Positions 25,465 through 35,292 of a stretch of DNA of 64,000 nucleotides are shown here, piece by piece. The translations under genes and the position numbers were made by a program. The stretch covers positions 27,190-91,189 of the forward strand of contig CANRAG010000001.1 of NCBI GenBank assembly GCA_947628515.1, written 5' to 3'. The notes below the pieces were generated by a model. That model did no database searches, was not told the DNA's origin, and saw only the letters and a program-made list of their open reading frames with translations. Origin of the DNA: an uncultured Clostridia bacterium. Its GTDB lineage: Bacteria; Bacillota; Clostridia; UBA1381. How positions within the stretch are numbered: position 1 is the first letter of the stretch; each line of letters starts with the position of its first letter.

Positions 25465-27906
25465 ATGAAAAAAATAATTATAGCCGTGATTTTTACGGTA
25501 TTCGTCTTTAATACAGCGGCATACGCGGATACGAATTATTTCAAGGAGCGCGTACCGGTAAATTATATTACCGCGGACGGCGAGCTTACCTCTATCGAGT
25601 ATTCAAACAGCGGGCTCGTCTGGACGGCGATACCTGATTTTGTGCAGATAGGCGAGATATGCGCTTTTGAAAAGATTGACGCGAGAATGATACGCGCCGA
25701 AGGAGGCAGTATTACGGGAAAATACTATTCGACGGATATAGCCGAAAAGACTGCGAGCCGTTATTCCGATTTGTGCGACGCGGCTAAAACGGCGGAAATC
25801 CTTAACGATACGGCAAGCAGTCAGTATAAAAAGCTTCTTGCGCTTAAGGGCATGATCGGCACGGCAGACAGCGAGCTGGATCTGGCGGCGGCAAGGACGC
25901 GGCTTACGGCAAAGCTTAAAAGCGACATTACATCTGTTTCCGCCGCGAACGTTTCCGCCTGGGCGCAGGCGGTGTCGGATCCGGTAACAAAAACAGGTAG
26001 TATCTGGCAGGATATAACGGGTATGGACAGCGACGGCTCAAAAATAGCCTCCGTGTATCAGAGGATATATTCTATGGCTGCGTGCTATTCGGACGAGAAT
26101 AGTTCGCTTTATAAAAACGCCGGACTGCTTGAAAAAATCAGGCTTGCCCTTTCCTATGCCGATAAATATTGGTATAACAGTAAAACCTCAATGGAAGGTT
26201 ATACAAACTGGTGGGAGTTTATCATATCCGTGCCGCAGAAATATACAAGCATACTCGGTCTGCTGTGGGAGGACATCCCTTACGGCGAGCGGGAGCTGTA
26301 CGCCGCGGCATTGGAGCATTTCTGCCGTTACGATACCTTCAGCGGCGTAACCTCTACGGGCGGCGAGCAGGAAGGCGCAAATCTTGTAAACATAGCTGAT
26401 TATGACTACAGAATGGGAGTTCTCACCGGCAGCGTATCGAAGATGAACAAAGCAAAGCAGATGTTTGATAAATCGTTCGAATATGCTAAGACGGGCAAAG
26501 ACGGCTTTTATGCGGACGGAAGCTTTTTGCAGCACGGAATTCCGTACAACGGAAATTACGGCAGAGAATTCCTTATAAGCATTGTGGATATGCTTGAAGA
26601 GACCTACGCTACGCGGTGGGGGTTTTCACAGGAGCAGAAGAGAACTGTCGAGGATTGGATAGAAAACGGATATATGCCGCTTGTATTTGACGGCTCGGTA
26701 ATGAGCATGGTAAACGGCAGAGCGATTGCGAGGGCGAATACGGAGAAAACATACGGCTATCAAATCGGCAGAGAGATCCTGAAATACGCATCCCTTTCAG
26801 ATGATACAAACAAGCGGAAGGCATATTATGAAACCGTAAAATATTGGTTTACAAACAGCAATACCGTTAACGGCATCAGCTGGAAATATTATTCCGACCC
26901 GCTTGTAAGCTCGGTAATGAAAGACAGCAGCTATGCGCCGCGGCTTCATTACGGAACCGGCATACACATATATAACAATATGGCGCGCGTTGCGGCACAG
27001 TCCGAAGGAAACGGCTGGGCTGCGGGTATCGCGATGTATTCGGACGCTATCGCGCCTTATGAATATATGTCCGGTCAGAATATGAAGGGCTGGTATACCT
27101 CGGCGGGAGCGGTATATCTATATACCGCAAAGGATGACGGGCAGTATTCCGGAAACTACTGGTATACCGCCGATATGTACCGAATCCCGGGCACAACGGT
27201 TGACCAAACGGAAAGGGTTCCGGGCAACGACTGTGCAAAAACAGCGGGCAAGCCGTTTGTTAAAGCGGCGAAAAGCGGCAAGCTTGCGGCGGTAGCGATG
27301 GATTATGCCCAGAGAAGCCGGACGCCTTCCTCGCTTACGGCGCATAAATCATATTTCATCTTTGATAAAGGTATCATATGCATGGGCAGCGGTATAAGCG
27401 GCGGAAACGGTACTGTGACAACCACGGTAGACCAAAGAGCGGTAAGCGGCGCGCGGGTGCTTGTAAACGGAGGCGAAAACGGCAGCTTATCCTCTGTCGA
27501 GACAATTCACATAAGCGGTGAATGTGGAGATATAGGCTATTATTTCCCCCATGTCACAAAGGTCGTAAAAACTGCGGAAACACGCGAGGGAAGTCTTTCG
27601 GAGATAAACTCAGCCGGCTCGGGGACTAAGGTTAAACAGGATTATCTGACATTTACAATACCACACGGCAACAGTCCGTCGAACGCGTCATATTGTTACG
27701 CAATGCTGCCGTCGATGACGGAAGCGGAGCTTCAGGCGTTTAAGTCCGCGCCGGATTTTACTGTAATTGAAAACAGCAGTGACACTCACGCGGTCTATAT
27801 AAACGGGAGAATAATGGCGGTCTTTTATTCACCAAACGGAGGCAGCGTTACATATAACGGGGTTACCGCGTCTTGCGGCACACAGGGCATAGTTATAACG
27901 GATTAG
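25465..27906 (+). CDS. Secreted polysaccharide lyase family 8, second copy
   Basis: An 813-residue secreted lyase with a signal peptide ending near AYA-DT. It has the alpha-toroid hallmark NWWEFIISVPQ, Asn306 in EGANL, His357 in FLQHGIPYNGNYG, a tyrosine eight residues later (Tyr365) and Arg419 in MVNGRA. The sandwich domain begins at about residue 530 with YRIPGTTVD. It has no discoidin domain, unlike the copy at 9641. The His-Tyr spacing is one residue shorter than the usual nine. It should cleave hyaluronan or chondroitin outside the cell, and its different N-terminus suggests another chain length or sulfation preference. It starts 34 bases after GH88, with AGAGGAG. Confidence 0.93.
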   Translation: MKKIIIAVIFTVFVFNTAAYADTNYFKERVPVNYITADGELTSIEYSNSGLVWTAIPDFVQIGEICAFEKIDARMIRAEGGSITGKYYSTDIAEKTASRYSDLCDAAKTAEILNDTASSQYKKLLALKGMIGTADSELDLAAARTRLTAKLKSDITSVSAANVSAWAQAVSDPVTKTGSIWQDITGMDSDGSKIASVYQRIYSMAACYSDENSSLYKNAGLLEKIRLALSYADKYWYNSKTSMEGYTNWWEFIISVPQKYTSILGLLWEDIPYGERELYAAALEHFCRYDTFSGVTSTGGEQEGANLVNIADYDYRMGVLTGSVSKMNKAKQMFDKSFEYAKTGKDGFYADGSFLQHGIPYNGNYGREFLISIVDMLEETYATRWGFSQEQKRTVEDWIENGYMPLVFDGSVMSMVNGRAIARANTEKTYGYQIGREILKYASLSDDTNKRKAYYETVKYWFTNSNTVNGISWKYYSDPLVSSVMKDSSYAPRLHYGTGIHIYNNMARVAAQSEGNGWAAGIAMYSDAIAPYEYMSGQNMKGWYTSAGAVYLYTAKDDGQYSGNYWYTADMYRIPGTTVDQTERVPGNDCAKTAGKPFVKAAKSGKLAAVAMDYAQRSRTPSSLTAHKSYFIFDKGIICMGSGISGGNGTVTTTVDQRAVSGARVLVNGGENGSLSSVETIHISGECGDIGYYFPHVTKVVKTAETREGSLSEINSAGSGTKVKQDYLTFTIPHGNSPSNASYCYAMLPSMTEAELQAFKSAPDFTVIENSSDTHAVYINGRIMAVFYSPNGGSVTYNGVTASCGTQGIVITD

Positions 27907-27912
27907 AATTTT

Positions 27913-30465
27913 ATGTTACTATCATTTGAGCAGGAAAGCATTTTAAACTATATAGAGACTCAGGGAAAGGCGGAGCTTTCCGACGAGCATAAAAAGGACG
28001 GCGGGTATTCCTTGAAATGGACACACCGAAAGGGTGATACTCTGCGTCTTGATGTTCCGATAGGCTATAAAACTCCGCCGTCTGACGGGAAGGACAGCAG
28101 AGTTCCGGGCTGGGGAGTATATATATATTCCGACGGCGCGGAGCAGACTCTTACTGTTGAGTTTTTAAAAGGTGAAAGAGTATGCGCCGGTTTTGAAATT
28201 TATGTGAATTTTAAGGGCTGGCGCAGTCTTGCGCTCCGCTTTGATTACGATATGAACGGGAAAGCGGAGGAGGATATGGATGCGATGAGGATAATGGCGG
28301 GTAATGACGGCTGTCTGTGGTTTGACAGGCTCATAACCTGCAATCTTTTTCCGTTCCGTTCGCCTGTCGCAAGCTTCCAACTTCCGTTCGTTAAGGATTA
28401 TTACGGAAATAACAGCTTTTTGGCGTTGTATAACAGTGTGCCGTCGGTATGCAGCAGAGCCTCGTATGATATGTATTATATACGCGAAAAATATACCCGA
28501 TATTTATTGAGTATAGATAAGTATGACATAAGCTATGAGGAGCTGCGCCGCAGGTTGGAGGAATGGAAGGACAGACCTATAGTTTACAAGCGGGCGCTTG
28601 AACTATGCGACGGTATGGATAATACGGCGGAATACAATTTTGTGACGCTGCGCGATGCGGCGGAGACCTTGTTCGCCCTTGCGCGCCTGTATAAAACCGA
28701 AAAACGCGGCGGCGGGGAATATATATCGCTCATCAGAAAGATGATAGACGAGGGCTTCGCGGCGGGGTCGTCAATGGGAGTTATGCATCACATTGATTAC
28801 AGTCTGAGGATGCTCTATCCGTCAGTGTTTCTTATGGAGACAGAGCTGCGCCGCGAGGGACTTTTTGACGCTGTGTCAAAGGCGATATGCTGGTTTTCCG
28901 GCTTCGGCACTGTTTTTGCTCCCGCCGAAATTACAACTGCGGACACTTATAATACCCGTTCGCAGGCATTTTTGATATACGCTCTCCTTTCGGGGACGGA
29001 TGAATATATACAGGCGGTTAGTGATTGGATAAACCGTACTACGGAGTATACGAACGGTTTACTCGGACTTTTAAAGCCCGACGGAAGCATGTATCATCAC
29101 TGCAATCATTATACAGCCTATGCCTCTGACGGACTGACCGGTCTTATGCCGGTAATTTATTCTCTAAGCGGCACATCCTACGAAATCTCATCGGCCGCCG
29201 CGGAGCGGATAAATAAGGTTATCGGCAATATGATTTTTTATACCGAAAAACGTGTGTATCCCATAGCGATGTCGGGGAGGCATCCGGACGGAACATGGGC
29301 TATAGATAAAGCGTTGTTTGACGTATGGGAGAAATGCACATACGATACCGATAAATATAAAAAGCGTATGGGACAGCTTACCATGAACAGGGCGTGCGCC
29401 GCGTTTCATCGCGAAAACGGTTTCATGGCGTCTGTTAAAGGATTTTCAAGGTATCTTTGGGGCAATGAGTCGTACATTGCGGATAATCTGTACGGAAGAT
29501 ATATTTCTTATGGGTATCTTGAAGTTTTTAAGGGTGATATGAAAAGCTCCGGTTTCTCCCATGACGGCTGGGATTGGGCGATGTTCCCCGGTACTACGGC
29601 GGAGTGGCTGCCCGTATCGGAAATGCGTTCAAAAATATATAATCTTGACAAGGACAGCGCTTTTGAAGAAATGCTTATCTCGGATCGCGGCTTTGCCGGC
29701 GGCGTGGACGACGGTCAAAACGGGTTATTCTCAATGGAGCTTGCCGGACACCCCAAATATGATAAAACATTTTTCGCGAAAAAATCATATTTCTTTGTCG
29801 ATGGCGCTGTTATATGCATGGGAAGTGATATAAGCAGCAGCTCCGGCAATCCGGTATACACAACCGTTATGCAGCGAAGCGGCAACGCGGTAAAAATGAA
29901 AGACAAAATGTTCGTTGATGAAACCGGAACGGGGTATTACATAGTCAGAGGACATTTCTCCGTTTCAACCGGCCCTCAGCTGTCACAGGATGAAAAGGGA
30001 AGGGGAGAAACACAGGGAGTATTCGGTAAGGTGTGGATCGACCACGGCATAAACCCGAAAAATTCCGACTATGAATATGTGATTGTCCCGAACGGACAGG
30101 AGGCGCCCCGGTATTCCGTACTGTGCTGCGATAATGTGTGTCACGCGATACGCTGTGGCGGAAAGCTGTACGCAGCGGTATTTGATCCGAGCCGGTTTGG
30201 GGGAGCGGGAGAGCTTTTGTCGGTATCTCATCCCGTATTGATAATTATGGATAAAACACAAATCAGCGTATGCGAGCCCGATCTGGGTTTGTACGGTTAT
30301 GACGGCGGTCAATACGGCAAAAACGGGGAAAGAAAAGAAGTAAGCATATATTCCCGTGATTGGATTGCAAATGACGTTAAAAAATATAATATAACAATTG
30401 AAACCACCTCCGGAATTCACTCTCTTGCCGCAGCCGGAGGAGATATTTATAAGCTTACACGGTGA
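27913..30465 (+). CDS. Chondroitin sulfate ABC lyase-like PL8 enzyme without signal peptide
   Basis: An 850-residue protein. The first 150 residues match the N-terminal lyase domain of chondroitinase ABC (begins LLSFEQES; FYVNFKGWR-like strand; W-F-D-R). The toroid contains PDGSMYHHCNHYTAYA, with His396 and Tyr403 seven residues apart, as in Proteus vulgaris chondroitinase ABC (His501, Tyr508), and Arg456 in MSGRHP. There is no signal peptide, so it should act in the cytoplasm on imported oligosaccharides larger than a disaccharide. Only six bases separate it from the upstream lyase stop and its ribosome binding site is weak, so it is probably translationally coupled. Confidence 0.9.
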   Translation: MLLSFEQESILNYIETQGKAELSDEHKKDGGYSLKWTHRKGDTLRLDVPIGYKTPPSDGKDSRVPGWGVYIYSDGAEQTLTVEFLKGERVCAGFEIYVNFKGWRSLALRFDYDMNGKAEEDMDAMRIMAGNDGCLWFDRLITCNLFPFRSPVASFQLPFVKDYYGNNSFLALYNSVPSVCSRASYDMYYIREKYTRYLLSIDKYDISYEELRRRLEEWKDRPIVYKRALELCDGMDNTAEYNFVTLRDAAETLFALARLYKTEKRGGGEYISLIRKMIDEGFAAGSSMGVMHHIDYSLRMLYPSVFLMETELRREGLFDAVSKAICWFSGFGTVFAPAEITTADTYNTRSQAFLIYALLSGTDEYIQAVSDWINRTTEYTNGLLGLLKPDGSMYHHCNHYTAYASDGLTGLMPVIYSLSGTSYEISSAAAERINKVIGNMIFYTEKRVYPIAMSGRHPDGTWAIDKALFDVWEKCTYDTDKYKKRMGQLTMNRACAAFHRENGFMASVKGFSRYLWGNESYIADNLYGRYISYGYLEVFKGDMKSSGFSHDGWDWAMFPGTTAEWLPVSEMRSKIYNLDKDSAFEEMLISDRGFAGGVDDGQNGLFSMELAGHPKYDKTFFAKKSYFFVDGAVICMGSDISSSSGNPVYTTVMQRSGNAVKMKDKMFVDETGTGYYIVRGHFSVSTGPQLSQDEKGRGETQGVFGKVWIDHGINPKNSDYEYVIVPNGQEAPRYSVLCCDNVCHAIRCGGKLYAAVFDPSRFGGAGELLSVSHPVLIIMDKTQISVCEPDLGLYGYDGGQYGKNGERKEVSIYSRDWIANDVKKYNITIETTSGIHSLAAAGGDIYKLTR

Positions 30466-30482
30466 AAGGATGCAGCGGAGTA

Positions 30483-31973
30483 ATGAAGGAAAGACCGAAT
30501 ATTGTTTTTGTGATGTCCGATCAGCATCGGCGTCAGGCGATGGGCTTCTGGCAGAAAGAGGAATACAGAGAATGTCTTAACGGAGCGAGCGATCCGGTAA
30601 AAACGCCAAATATAGACAGACTGGCAGACGAAGGCGTGGTCGCGTCTCAGGCGTTTTCAAGCTATCCTGTGTGCAGCCCGTACAGGGCAATGCTTTTTTC
30701 GGGGTTGTTTCCCGAACAGAACGGGGTATGGCATAATTGTGCGCCGTGGCGGGATTACGAGCTGAAGGACGAAATCGAAACCTTTACAGATGTGCTTGCA
30801 GGCAACGGCTATGATGTCGGTTATGTGGGAAAATGGCATCTGGAAGCTCCAAGACCGGCGTTTAATAAAAACGGTATTTATGTCGGAGAGGACGCGGAAT
30901 GCGAAAAGTTCTTTCCGAACGGAGCCGATAAAGACGATACGGACTGCTGGGATACTCTTATCAGAAAGGATCGCAGCAGAGGGATAAATTATTTGTATAT
31001 GTACAATACATGGAATGTTTTCCGCGCAAACGATGGCACTCCCGAGCTGAGTAAGCCTCATTGCTGGGACAGGGATTATAACAGGATAACAGCGCCCGAC
31101 GGCACATGGCTGCCGGAGTTTGAAACGGAGCTTGCGCTGCGCTATATCGTAAATGATAATAATGAGCGTGACGCGAAGAAGCCGTACTGTCTGTTTGTAA
31201 GTTATAACCCGCCGCATCTGCCGTATAACAGCCGAGAGGATACCGACTATGAGGCGTATGATAATTATTATTCTCCGGAAAAAAAGCCGGATTACCGCGA
31301 GCTGCTTACGCGTCCGAATGTCAGTCCCGCAACGGAAAACTTTGAGGACAATGTGAGGGTGTATTTTTCGCATGTAACGGGTATTGACAGGCAGGTCGGA
31401 AGACTTATGGACGCGGTCGATAAAAGCGGCGCCGCGGATAATACAATATTTGTATTCACCTCCGATCACGGTGAAATGATGGGAAGTCATAAGCTGATGT
31501 CAAAGAATGTTATATACGAAGAATCCGTTGGAATTCCATTTATCATTCGTTATCCGCGCAGACTGAACCACAAAACCGACAATCTGCTTCTTATGGGGGT
31601 GGATATTATGCCGACAATACTTTCGCTTGCCGGTGTGCCTGTGCCGGAGCCTACAGAGGGCAGTGATTATTCCGCCGTGCTTGAGGGCAGCTCGGAAAAG
31701 CGTCCGAAATCCGCATTTTTTGTGCAGCTTGATACAAAAGGCGTAAGAACGGACAGGTATGTGATGTCTGTTCGGGAAGATACACAGGAAAATTACAAAG
31801 AGCCGGTGCTGTTTGATTTGAAAACAGATCCGTATCAAATGAATAATCTGGAGTTTTCTTCGATTTCGGCGGATGATATGATGATGCTCAGAAGCGAACT
31901 CGGCTATTGGCTTAAAAAGTCAAATGATCCGTGGTATCAAAGAAGACTTTACGATAACTTTATAATTTATTAA
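30483..31973 (+). CDS. Cysteine-type sulfatase 1 (cytoplasmic)
   Basis: About 496 residues of the alkaline phosphatase/sulfatase fold. The active-site motif C-S-P-Y-R (Cys64) is the C-x-P-x-R formylglycine site. VFVMSDQHR near the start and FTSDHGEMMGSH near residue 325 supply calcium ligands. The cysteine must be oxidised to formylglycine by the maturase encoded downstream. No signal peptide is present, so it desulfates imported saccharides. The start is uncertain: an in-frame GTG at 30462 overlaps the end of the lyase gene, but the conserved sequence begins at the ATG chosen here. Position specificity of sulfate removal cannot be read. Confidence 0.92.
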   Translation: MKERPNIVFVMSDQHRRQAMGFWQKEEYRECLNGASDPVKTPNIDRLADEGVVASQAFSSYPVCSPYRAMLFSGLFPEQNGVWHNCAPWRDYELKDEIETFTDVLAGNGYDVGYVGKWHLEAPRPAFNKNGIYVGEDAECEKFFPNGADKDDTDCWDTLIRKDRSRGINYLYMYNTWNVFRANDGTPELSKPHCWDRDYNRITAPDGTWLPEFETELALRYIVNDNNERDAKKPYCLFVSYNPPHLPYNSREDTDYEAYDNYYSPEKKPDYRELLTRPNVSPATENFEDNVRVYFSHVTGIDRQVGRLMDAVDKSGAADNTIFVFTSDHGEMMGSHKLMSKNVIYEESVGIPFIIRYPRRLNHKTDNLLLMGVDIMPTILSLAGVPVPEPTEGSDYSAVLEGSSEKRPKSAFFVQLDTKGVRTDRYVMSVREDTQENYKEPVLFDLKTDPYQMNNLEFSSISADDMMMLRSELGYWLKKSNDPWYQRRLYDNFIIY

Positions 31974-31994
31974 GAAAGACGGTGACAATGCAGC

Positions 31995-33515
31995 ATGAAA
32001 AAACAACTAATATTAATTATGGTGGATACGCAGAGAACCGATATGCTCGCATGCTACGGTAATGACGGAATGTTCACGCCCAACCTGGACGCCTTGGCGG
32101 AACAGGGCGTGGTTTATGACAGAGCATACACATGTCAGCCGGTATGCGGACCGGCTCGTTCCGCGATATTTACGGGCTTATTTCCACATTCAAACGGTGT
32201 GTGGGCAAACAACCTGGCGCTGGGCGATAATGTAAAAACGATTGGGCAGCGTCTTACCGATAACGGAATACATGCGGCATACATCGGCAAGTGGCATCTG
32301 GACGGCGGAGATTATTTCGGGCTTGGGCGGTGCCCGGACGGCTGGGATGAAAAGTACTGGTATGATATGCGCTGTTATCTTGAAGAAATGACCGAGGAGG
32401 ACAGATACCGTTCCCGTCAGGATGATACGGAGGATATACGCGCGTCTTTCACCTATGCCAATAAATGCTCGAATAAAGCAATTTCATTTCTTGAAGAATA
32501 CGGCGACGACGACTTTTTCCTTGTCGTGTCTTACGATGAGCCCCACGGCCCTTCGCTTTCTCCCGAACCTTTTTCTTCCATGTACGATAATTACCGTTTC
32601 CCGAAAAAAGACAATGTATGGGATGATTTGGAGAACAAGCCGGAGCATCAGAGAATATGGGCAGGGGACGCGGCGGCGGAAAACAAGGATGAGCTTGATA
32701 TTACAAAGCGCTCTCTTATAAGCTGCAATTCATATGTGGACGGCGAGATAGGCAGAGTGCTTGAACAGATAAAAAAGAAGGCGCCCGACGCCATGATATT
32801 ATATACTTCCGATCACGGAGACATGATGCGCTCTCACAGTCTTTCCGAAAAAGGCCCCGCCGCGTATGAGGAGATTTGTCATATTCCGTTCATTATAAAG
32901 GATAATATTCATGCGGGTTTAAGATATCCGTATCCCGTATCGCACATAGATATTGTGCCCACAATACTGGAGTACATGGGGCTGCCTGTTCCCAAGTTGC
33001 TGGAGGGCAAATGTTTATTGCCGACACTTGAGGACGCGCGGCAGAAGATTAATGATAATGTGTTTATTGAATTTGGCAGATATGAGATTGATCATGACGG
33101 CTTTGGCGGATTTCAGCCAATGCGCGCCGTGTTTGACGGAAGATATAAGCTTGTTATCAATCTTTTGTCCTCGGACGAACTGTACGATCTTCAGTCAGAT
33201 CCCGATGAACTCAGTAATTTGATAAATGACGATGCGTACAGCGGTGTACGCGATGCTTTGCACGATCGGCTTTTGGACTGGCAAAACGATACGCGTGACC
33301 CGTTCAGAGGCTATTATTGGGAAAATCGCCCATGGCGGAAAACTGCCCGAAAGCCGACATGGGATTATACGGGCTTCACGCGCCAACGCGAAAATGAGGA
33401 GTATGAGCCGAGACAGCTTGATTATTCAACGGGATTGGAAATGGAATCAGCGGTCAGAAAGAAAAAGGATTTGCCCGAATATATCCGGTTTGACAATGGT
33501 GAAAAGAAGCTGTGA
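31995..33515 (+). CDS. Cysteine-type sulfatase 2 (cytoplasmic)
   Basis: A 506-residue sulfatase with the formylglycine site C-G-P-A-R (Cys51), the N-terminal LIMVDTQRTD metal strand, HSNGVW, YIGKWHL and the YTSDHGDMM metal motif. No signal peptide. It differs enough from the neighbouring sulfatase to suggest a distinct sulfate position, for example 4-O and 6-O on the hexosamine, which is inference. The gene ends in an overlap with the maturase gene (GTGA), so sulfatase and maturase are translated together. Confidence 0.93.
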   Translation: MKKQLILIMVDTQRTDMLACYGNDGMFTPNLDALAEQGVVYDRAYTCQPVCGPARSAIFTGLFPHSNGVWANNLALGDNVKTIGQRLTDNGIHAAYIGKWHLDGGDYFGLGRCPDGWDEKYWYDMRCYLEEMTEEDRYRSRQDDTEDIRASFTYANKCSNKAISFLEEYGDDDFFLVVSYDEPHGPSLSPEPFSSMYDNYRFPKKDNVWDDLENKPEHQRIWAGDAAAENKDELDITKRSLISCNSYVDGEIGRVLEQIKKKAPDAMILYTSDHGDMMRSHSLSEKGPAAYEEICHIPFIIKDNIHAGLRYPYPVSHIDIVPTILEYMGLPVPKLLEGKCLLPTLEDARQKINDNVFIEFGRYEIDHDGFGGFQPMRAVFDGRYKLVINLLSSDELYDLQSDPDELSNLINDDAYSGVRDALHDRLLDWQNDTRDPFRGYYWENRPWRKTARKPTWDYTGFTRQRENEEYEPRQLDYSTGLEMESAVRKKKDLPEYIRFDNGEKKL

Positions 33516-34630
33516 AAAATTTAACTGTTCTTATAAAGCCCGCGTCCGATCTCTGCAATATGCGGTGTGAATACTGCTTTTACCGCGGCGCCGCAAAGCG
33601 CCGCAAAATAGACGGCTGCGGTATAATGAGTCCTAAAACGCTTGAAAATCTGGTAAGAAAGGCTTTTGATTTCGCGGAGGAAGGCTGTTCATTCTGCTTT
33701 CAGGGAGGCGAACCCACGCTTGCCGGCTTGAGCTTTTATCAGGAGTTTGACGGGCTTTTAAAAAAATACAACACGCGCAAAATACCTGTATTCAAAGCAA
33801 TGCAGACAAACGGATATTTGATAGACAAGCACTGGGCGCGGTATCTGCATGATAGGAACTTTCTGGTCGGTTTGTCTCTTGACGGCACAGAGGATTTGCA
33901 CGACAGATTTCGGCGCGGCAGTGACGGAAGGGGAACATTTTCCGATGTTATGCGCGCTGCGGCGGTTATGAACGAGTACCGTGTCCGGTATAACATATTG
34001 AGTGTTATAACCGATAATAACGCATGCAGAGGAAAGGAAATATACTCCTTTTTTAAAAAAAGAGGGTTTATGTATCTTCAATTTATAAAATGTATAGATT
34101 CCTCGCAGGACGGTCAAAAGAAATCTTTTCTTGCTCCCCTGAATTGGGGAAGGTTTATGAATGAGGTTTTTGACGAATATTATCGGGACTTTCTGGCGGG
34201 TACGCCTGTAAGCATAAGAGAATTTGACAATTTTATTTCGCTTTTGCTCGGATATCCTCCCGAGCAGTGCGGAATGAGCGGGGTGTGCTCGGGATACTTA
34301 ACCGTTGAAAGCGATGGGAGCATATATCCGTGTGATTTTTATGTTAACGATGCATGGAGAATGGGGAATATAAACCAAAACAGTATCGACGAATTGCTTA
34401 ACAGCATCGAGCTGAAAAAATTTATTGAAATTTCGATACAAAGGGACAGCGAATGTCTTAAATGCAAATGGCTGAAGCTTTGCAGAGGAGGCTGCCGCAG
34501 GTATCGGGATACTTCCGGAAACGGAGAACTTAATCTGAACAAATTCTGCGAAGGATACAAGCTGTTTTTTGAACATTCCTATGACAAAATGGCACATATG
34601 GCATTATTGCTCTCCGGACGGAGACCTTAA
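33512..34630 (+). CDS. Anaerobic sulfatase-maturating enzyme (radical SAM, SPASM)
   Basis: A 372-residue radical SAM enzyme. Cys15-x3-Cys19-x2-Cys22 binds the catalytic iron-sulfur cluster. The C-terminal SPASM part holds further cysteines (CGMSGVC, YPCDFYV, CLKCKWLKLCRGGC, FCEGY), and the aspartate in YPCDFYV matches the catalytic base of the Clostridium perfringens enzyme. It converts the sulfatase cysteine to formylglycine without oxygen, as expected in an anaerobe. It begins with GTG overlapping the sulfatase stop by four bases. The gene closes the glycosaminoglycan run and converges on cvpA with only ten bases between the stops. Confidence 0.95.
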   Translation: MKNLTVLIKPASDLCNMRCEYCFYRGAAKRRKIDGCGIMSPKTLENLVRKAFDFAEEGCSFCFQGGEPTLAGLSFYQEFDGLLKKYNTRKIPVFKAMQTNGYLIDKHWARYLHDRNFLVGLSLDGTEDLHDRFRRGSDGRGTFSDVMRAAAVMNEYRVRYNILSVITDNNACRGKEIYSFFKKRGFMYLQFIKCIDSSQDGQKKSFLAPLNWGRFMNEVFDEYYRDFLAGTPVSIREFDNFISLLLGYPPEQCGMSGVCSGYLTVESDGSIYPCDFYVNDAWRMGNINQNSIDELLNSIELKKFIEISIQRDSECLKCKWLKLCRGGCRRYRDTSGNGELNLNKFCEGYKLFFEHSYDKMAHMALLLSGRRP

Positions 34631-34640
34631 TTGAATTCCG

Positions 34641-35288
34641 CTATGCGCCTATTATTCCGAGCAGAAGATTGTGGTTATACATAAATTCGCACAGAACGGT
34701 GTCCTTTGCTATATCCGAACCGATTATGGCAGCTCCGGCAAGAACGGCATATATGACAATAAGCGCTATTAAAAGCTGCGCCGCGCCGCCAAGCAGATGG
34801 TTGGATTGCTTTAGCAGCGGCAGCTTGAAAATATATTTTACTATTCTGTACGCCGCCGCAAGCACAAACCTTATCGAGACAAAGAGCAGAACCGACGCCG
34901 CTATGTCCACCACCTGGTTTGTCACCGTGTCCGTTACGGTGGTTATGGTGTTTTCCGTTGCCTCCCTAAGCTCGTTTATCGCGTTTTTCGCGTATGTATC
35001 CGGCAGGGAATACGCCGAATTTACCATATCGGGATAGTCATAGCTTATGTCCATATCGGTCTGCCGTCGGCTCATGCCGCTTTCCACCCTTGTATACACA
35101 TAATCGCGCAGACCGTCCGCAATATTTGAGGACTTAAAGGCGTCCGCGGCGTACGGTCGTAACATTCCGGTAAGCGCGATTGTGAGTATCAACGCGGCAA
35201 GCCCCCACATGGTACGGAGCAGACCGCGCCTGAAACCAATCGCAAACGCCGCAGCAAGCGCGGCGCATAGTATAATGTCTATAACCAT
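34641..35288 (-). CDS. CvpA family membrane protein
   Basis: A 215-residue membrane protein with about four hydrophobic segments and the family N-terminus (IDIILCAALAAAFAIGFRRGLLRTMWG). CvpA-like proteins are named from colicin V production, but their role in Gram-positive cells is not settled. It starts four bases after the stop of the upstream propeller-like gene, so it belongs to the truA operon. The convergent sulfatase maturase ends ten bases away. Confidence 0.8.
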   Translation of the reverse strand: MVIDIILCAALAAAFAIGFRRGLLRTMWGLAALILTIALTGMLRPYAADAFKSSNIADGLRDYVYTRVESGMSRRQTDMDISYDYPDMVNSAYSLPDTYAKNAINELREATENTITTVTDTVTNQVVDIAASVLLFVSIRFVLAAAYRIVKYIFKLPLLKQSNHLLGGAAQLLIALIVIYAVLAGAAIIGSDIAKDTVLCEFMYNHNLLLGIIGA

Positions 35289-35292
35289 ATTT

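Noticed and set aside
30657..31490. 277-residue frame antisense to sulfatase 1
   Set aside because: A shadow of the sulfatase codon pattern with no family match and no start signal.
21331..34630. RiPP pathway formed by the 53-residue peptide and the radical SAM enzyme
   Set aside because: The radical SAM protein matches a sulfatase maturase and overlaps a sulfatase gene. The peptide lies 12 kb away and has no cysteine or typical leader/core layout.
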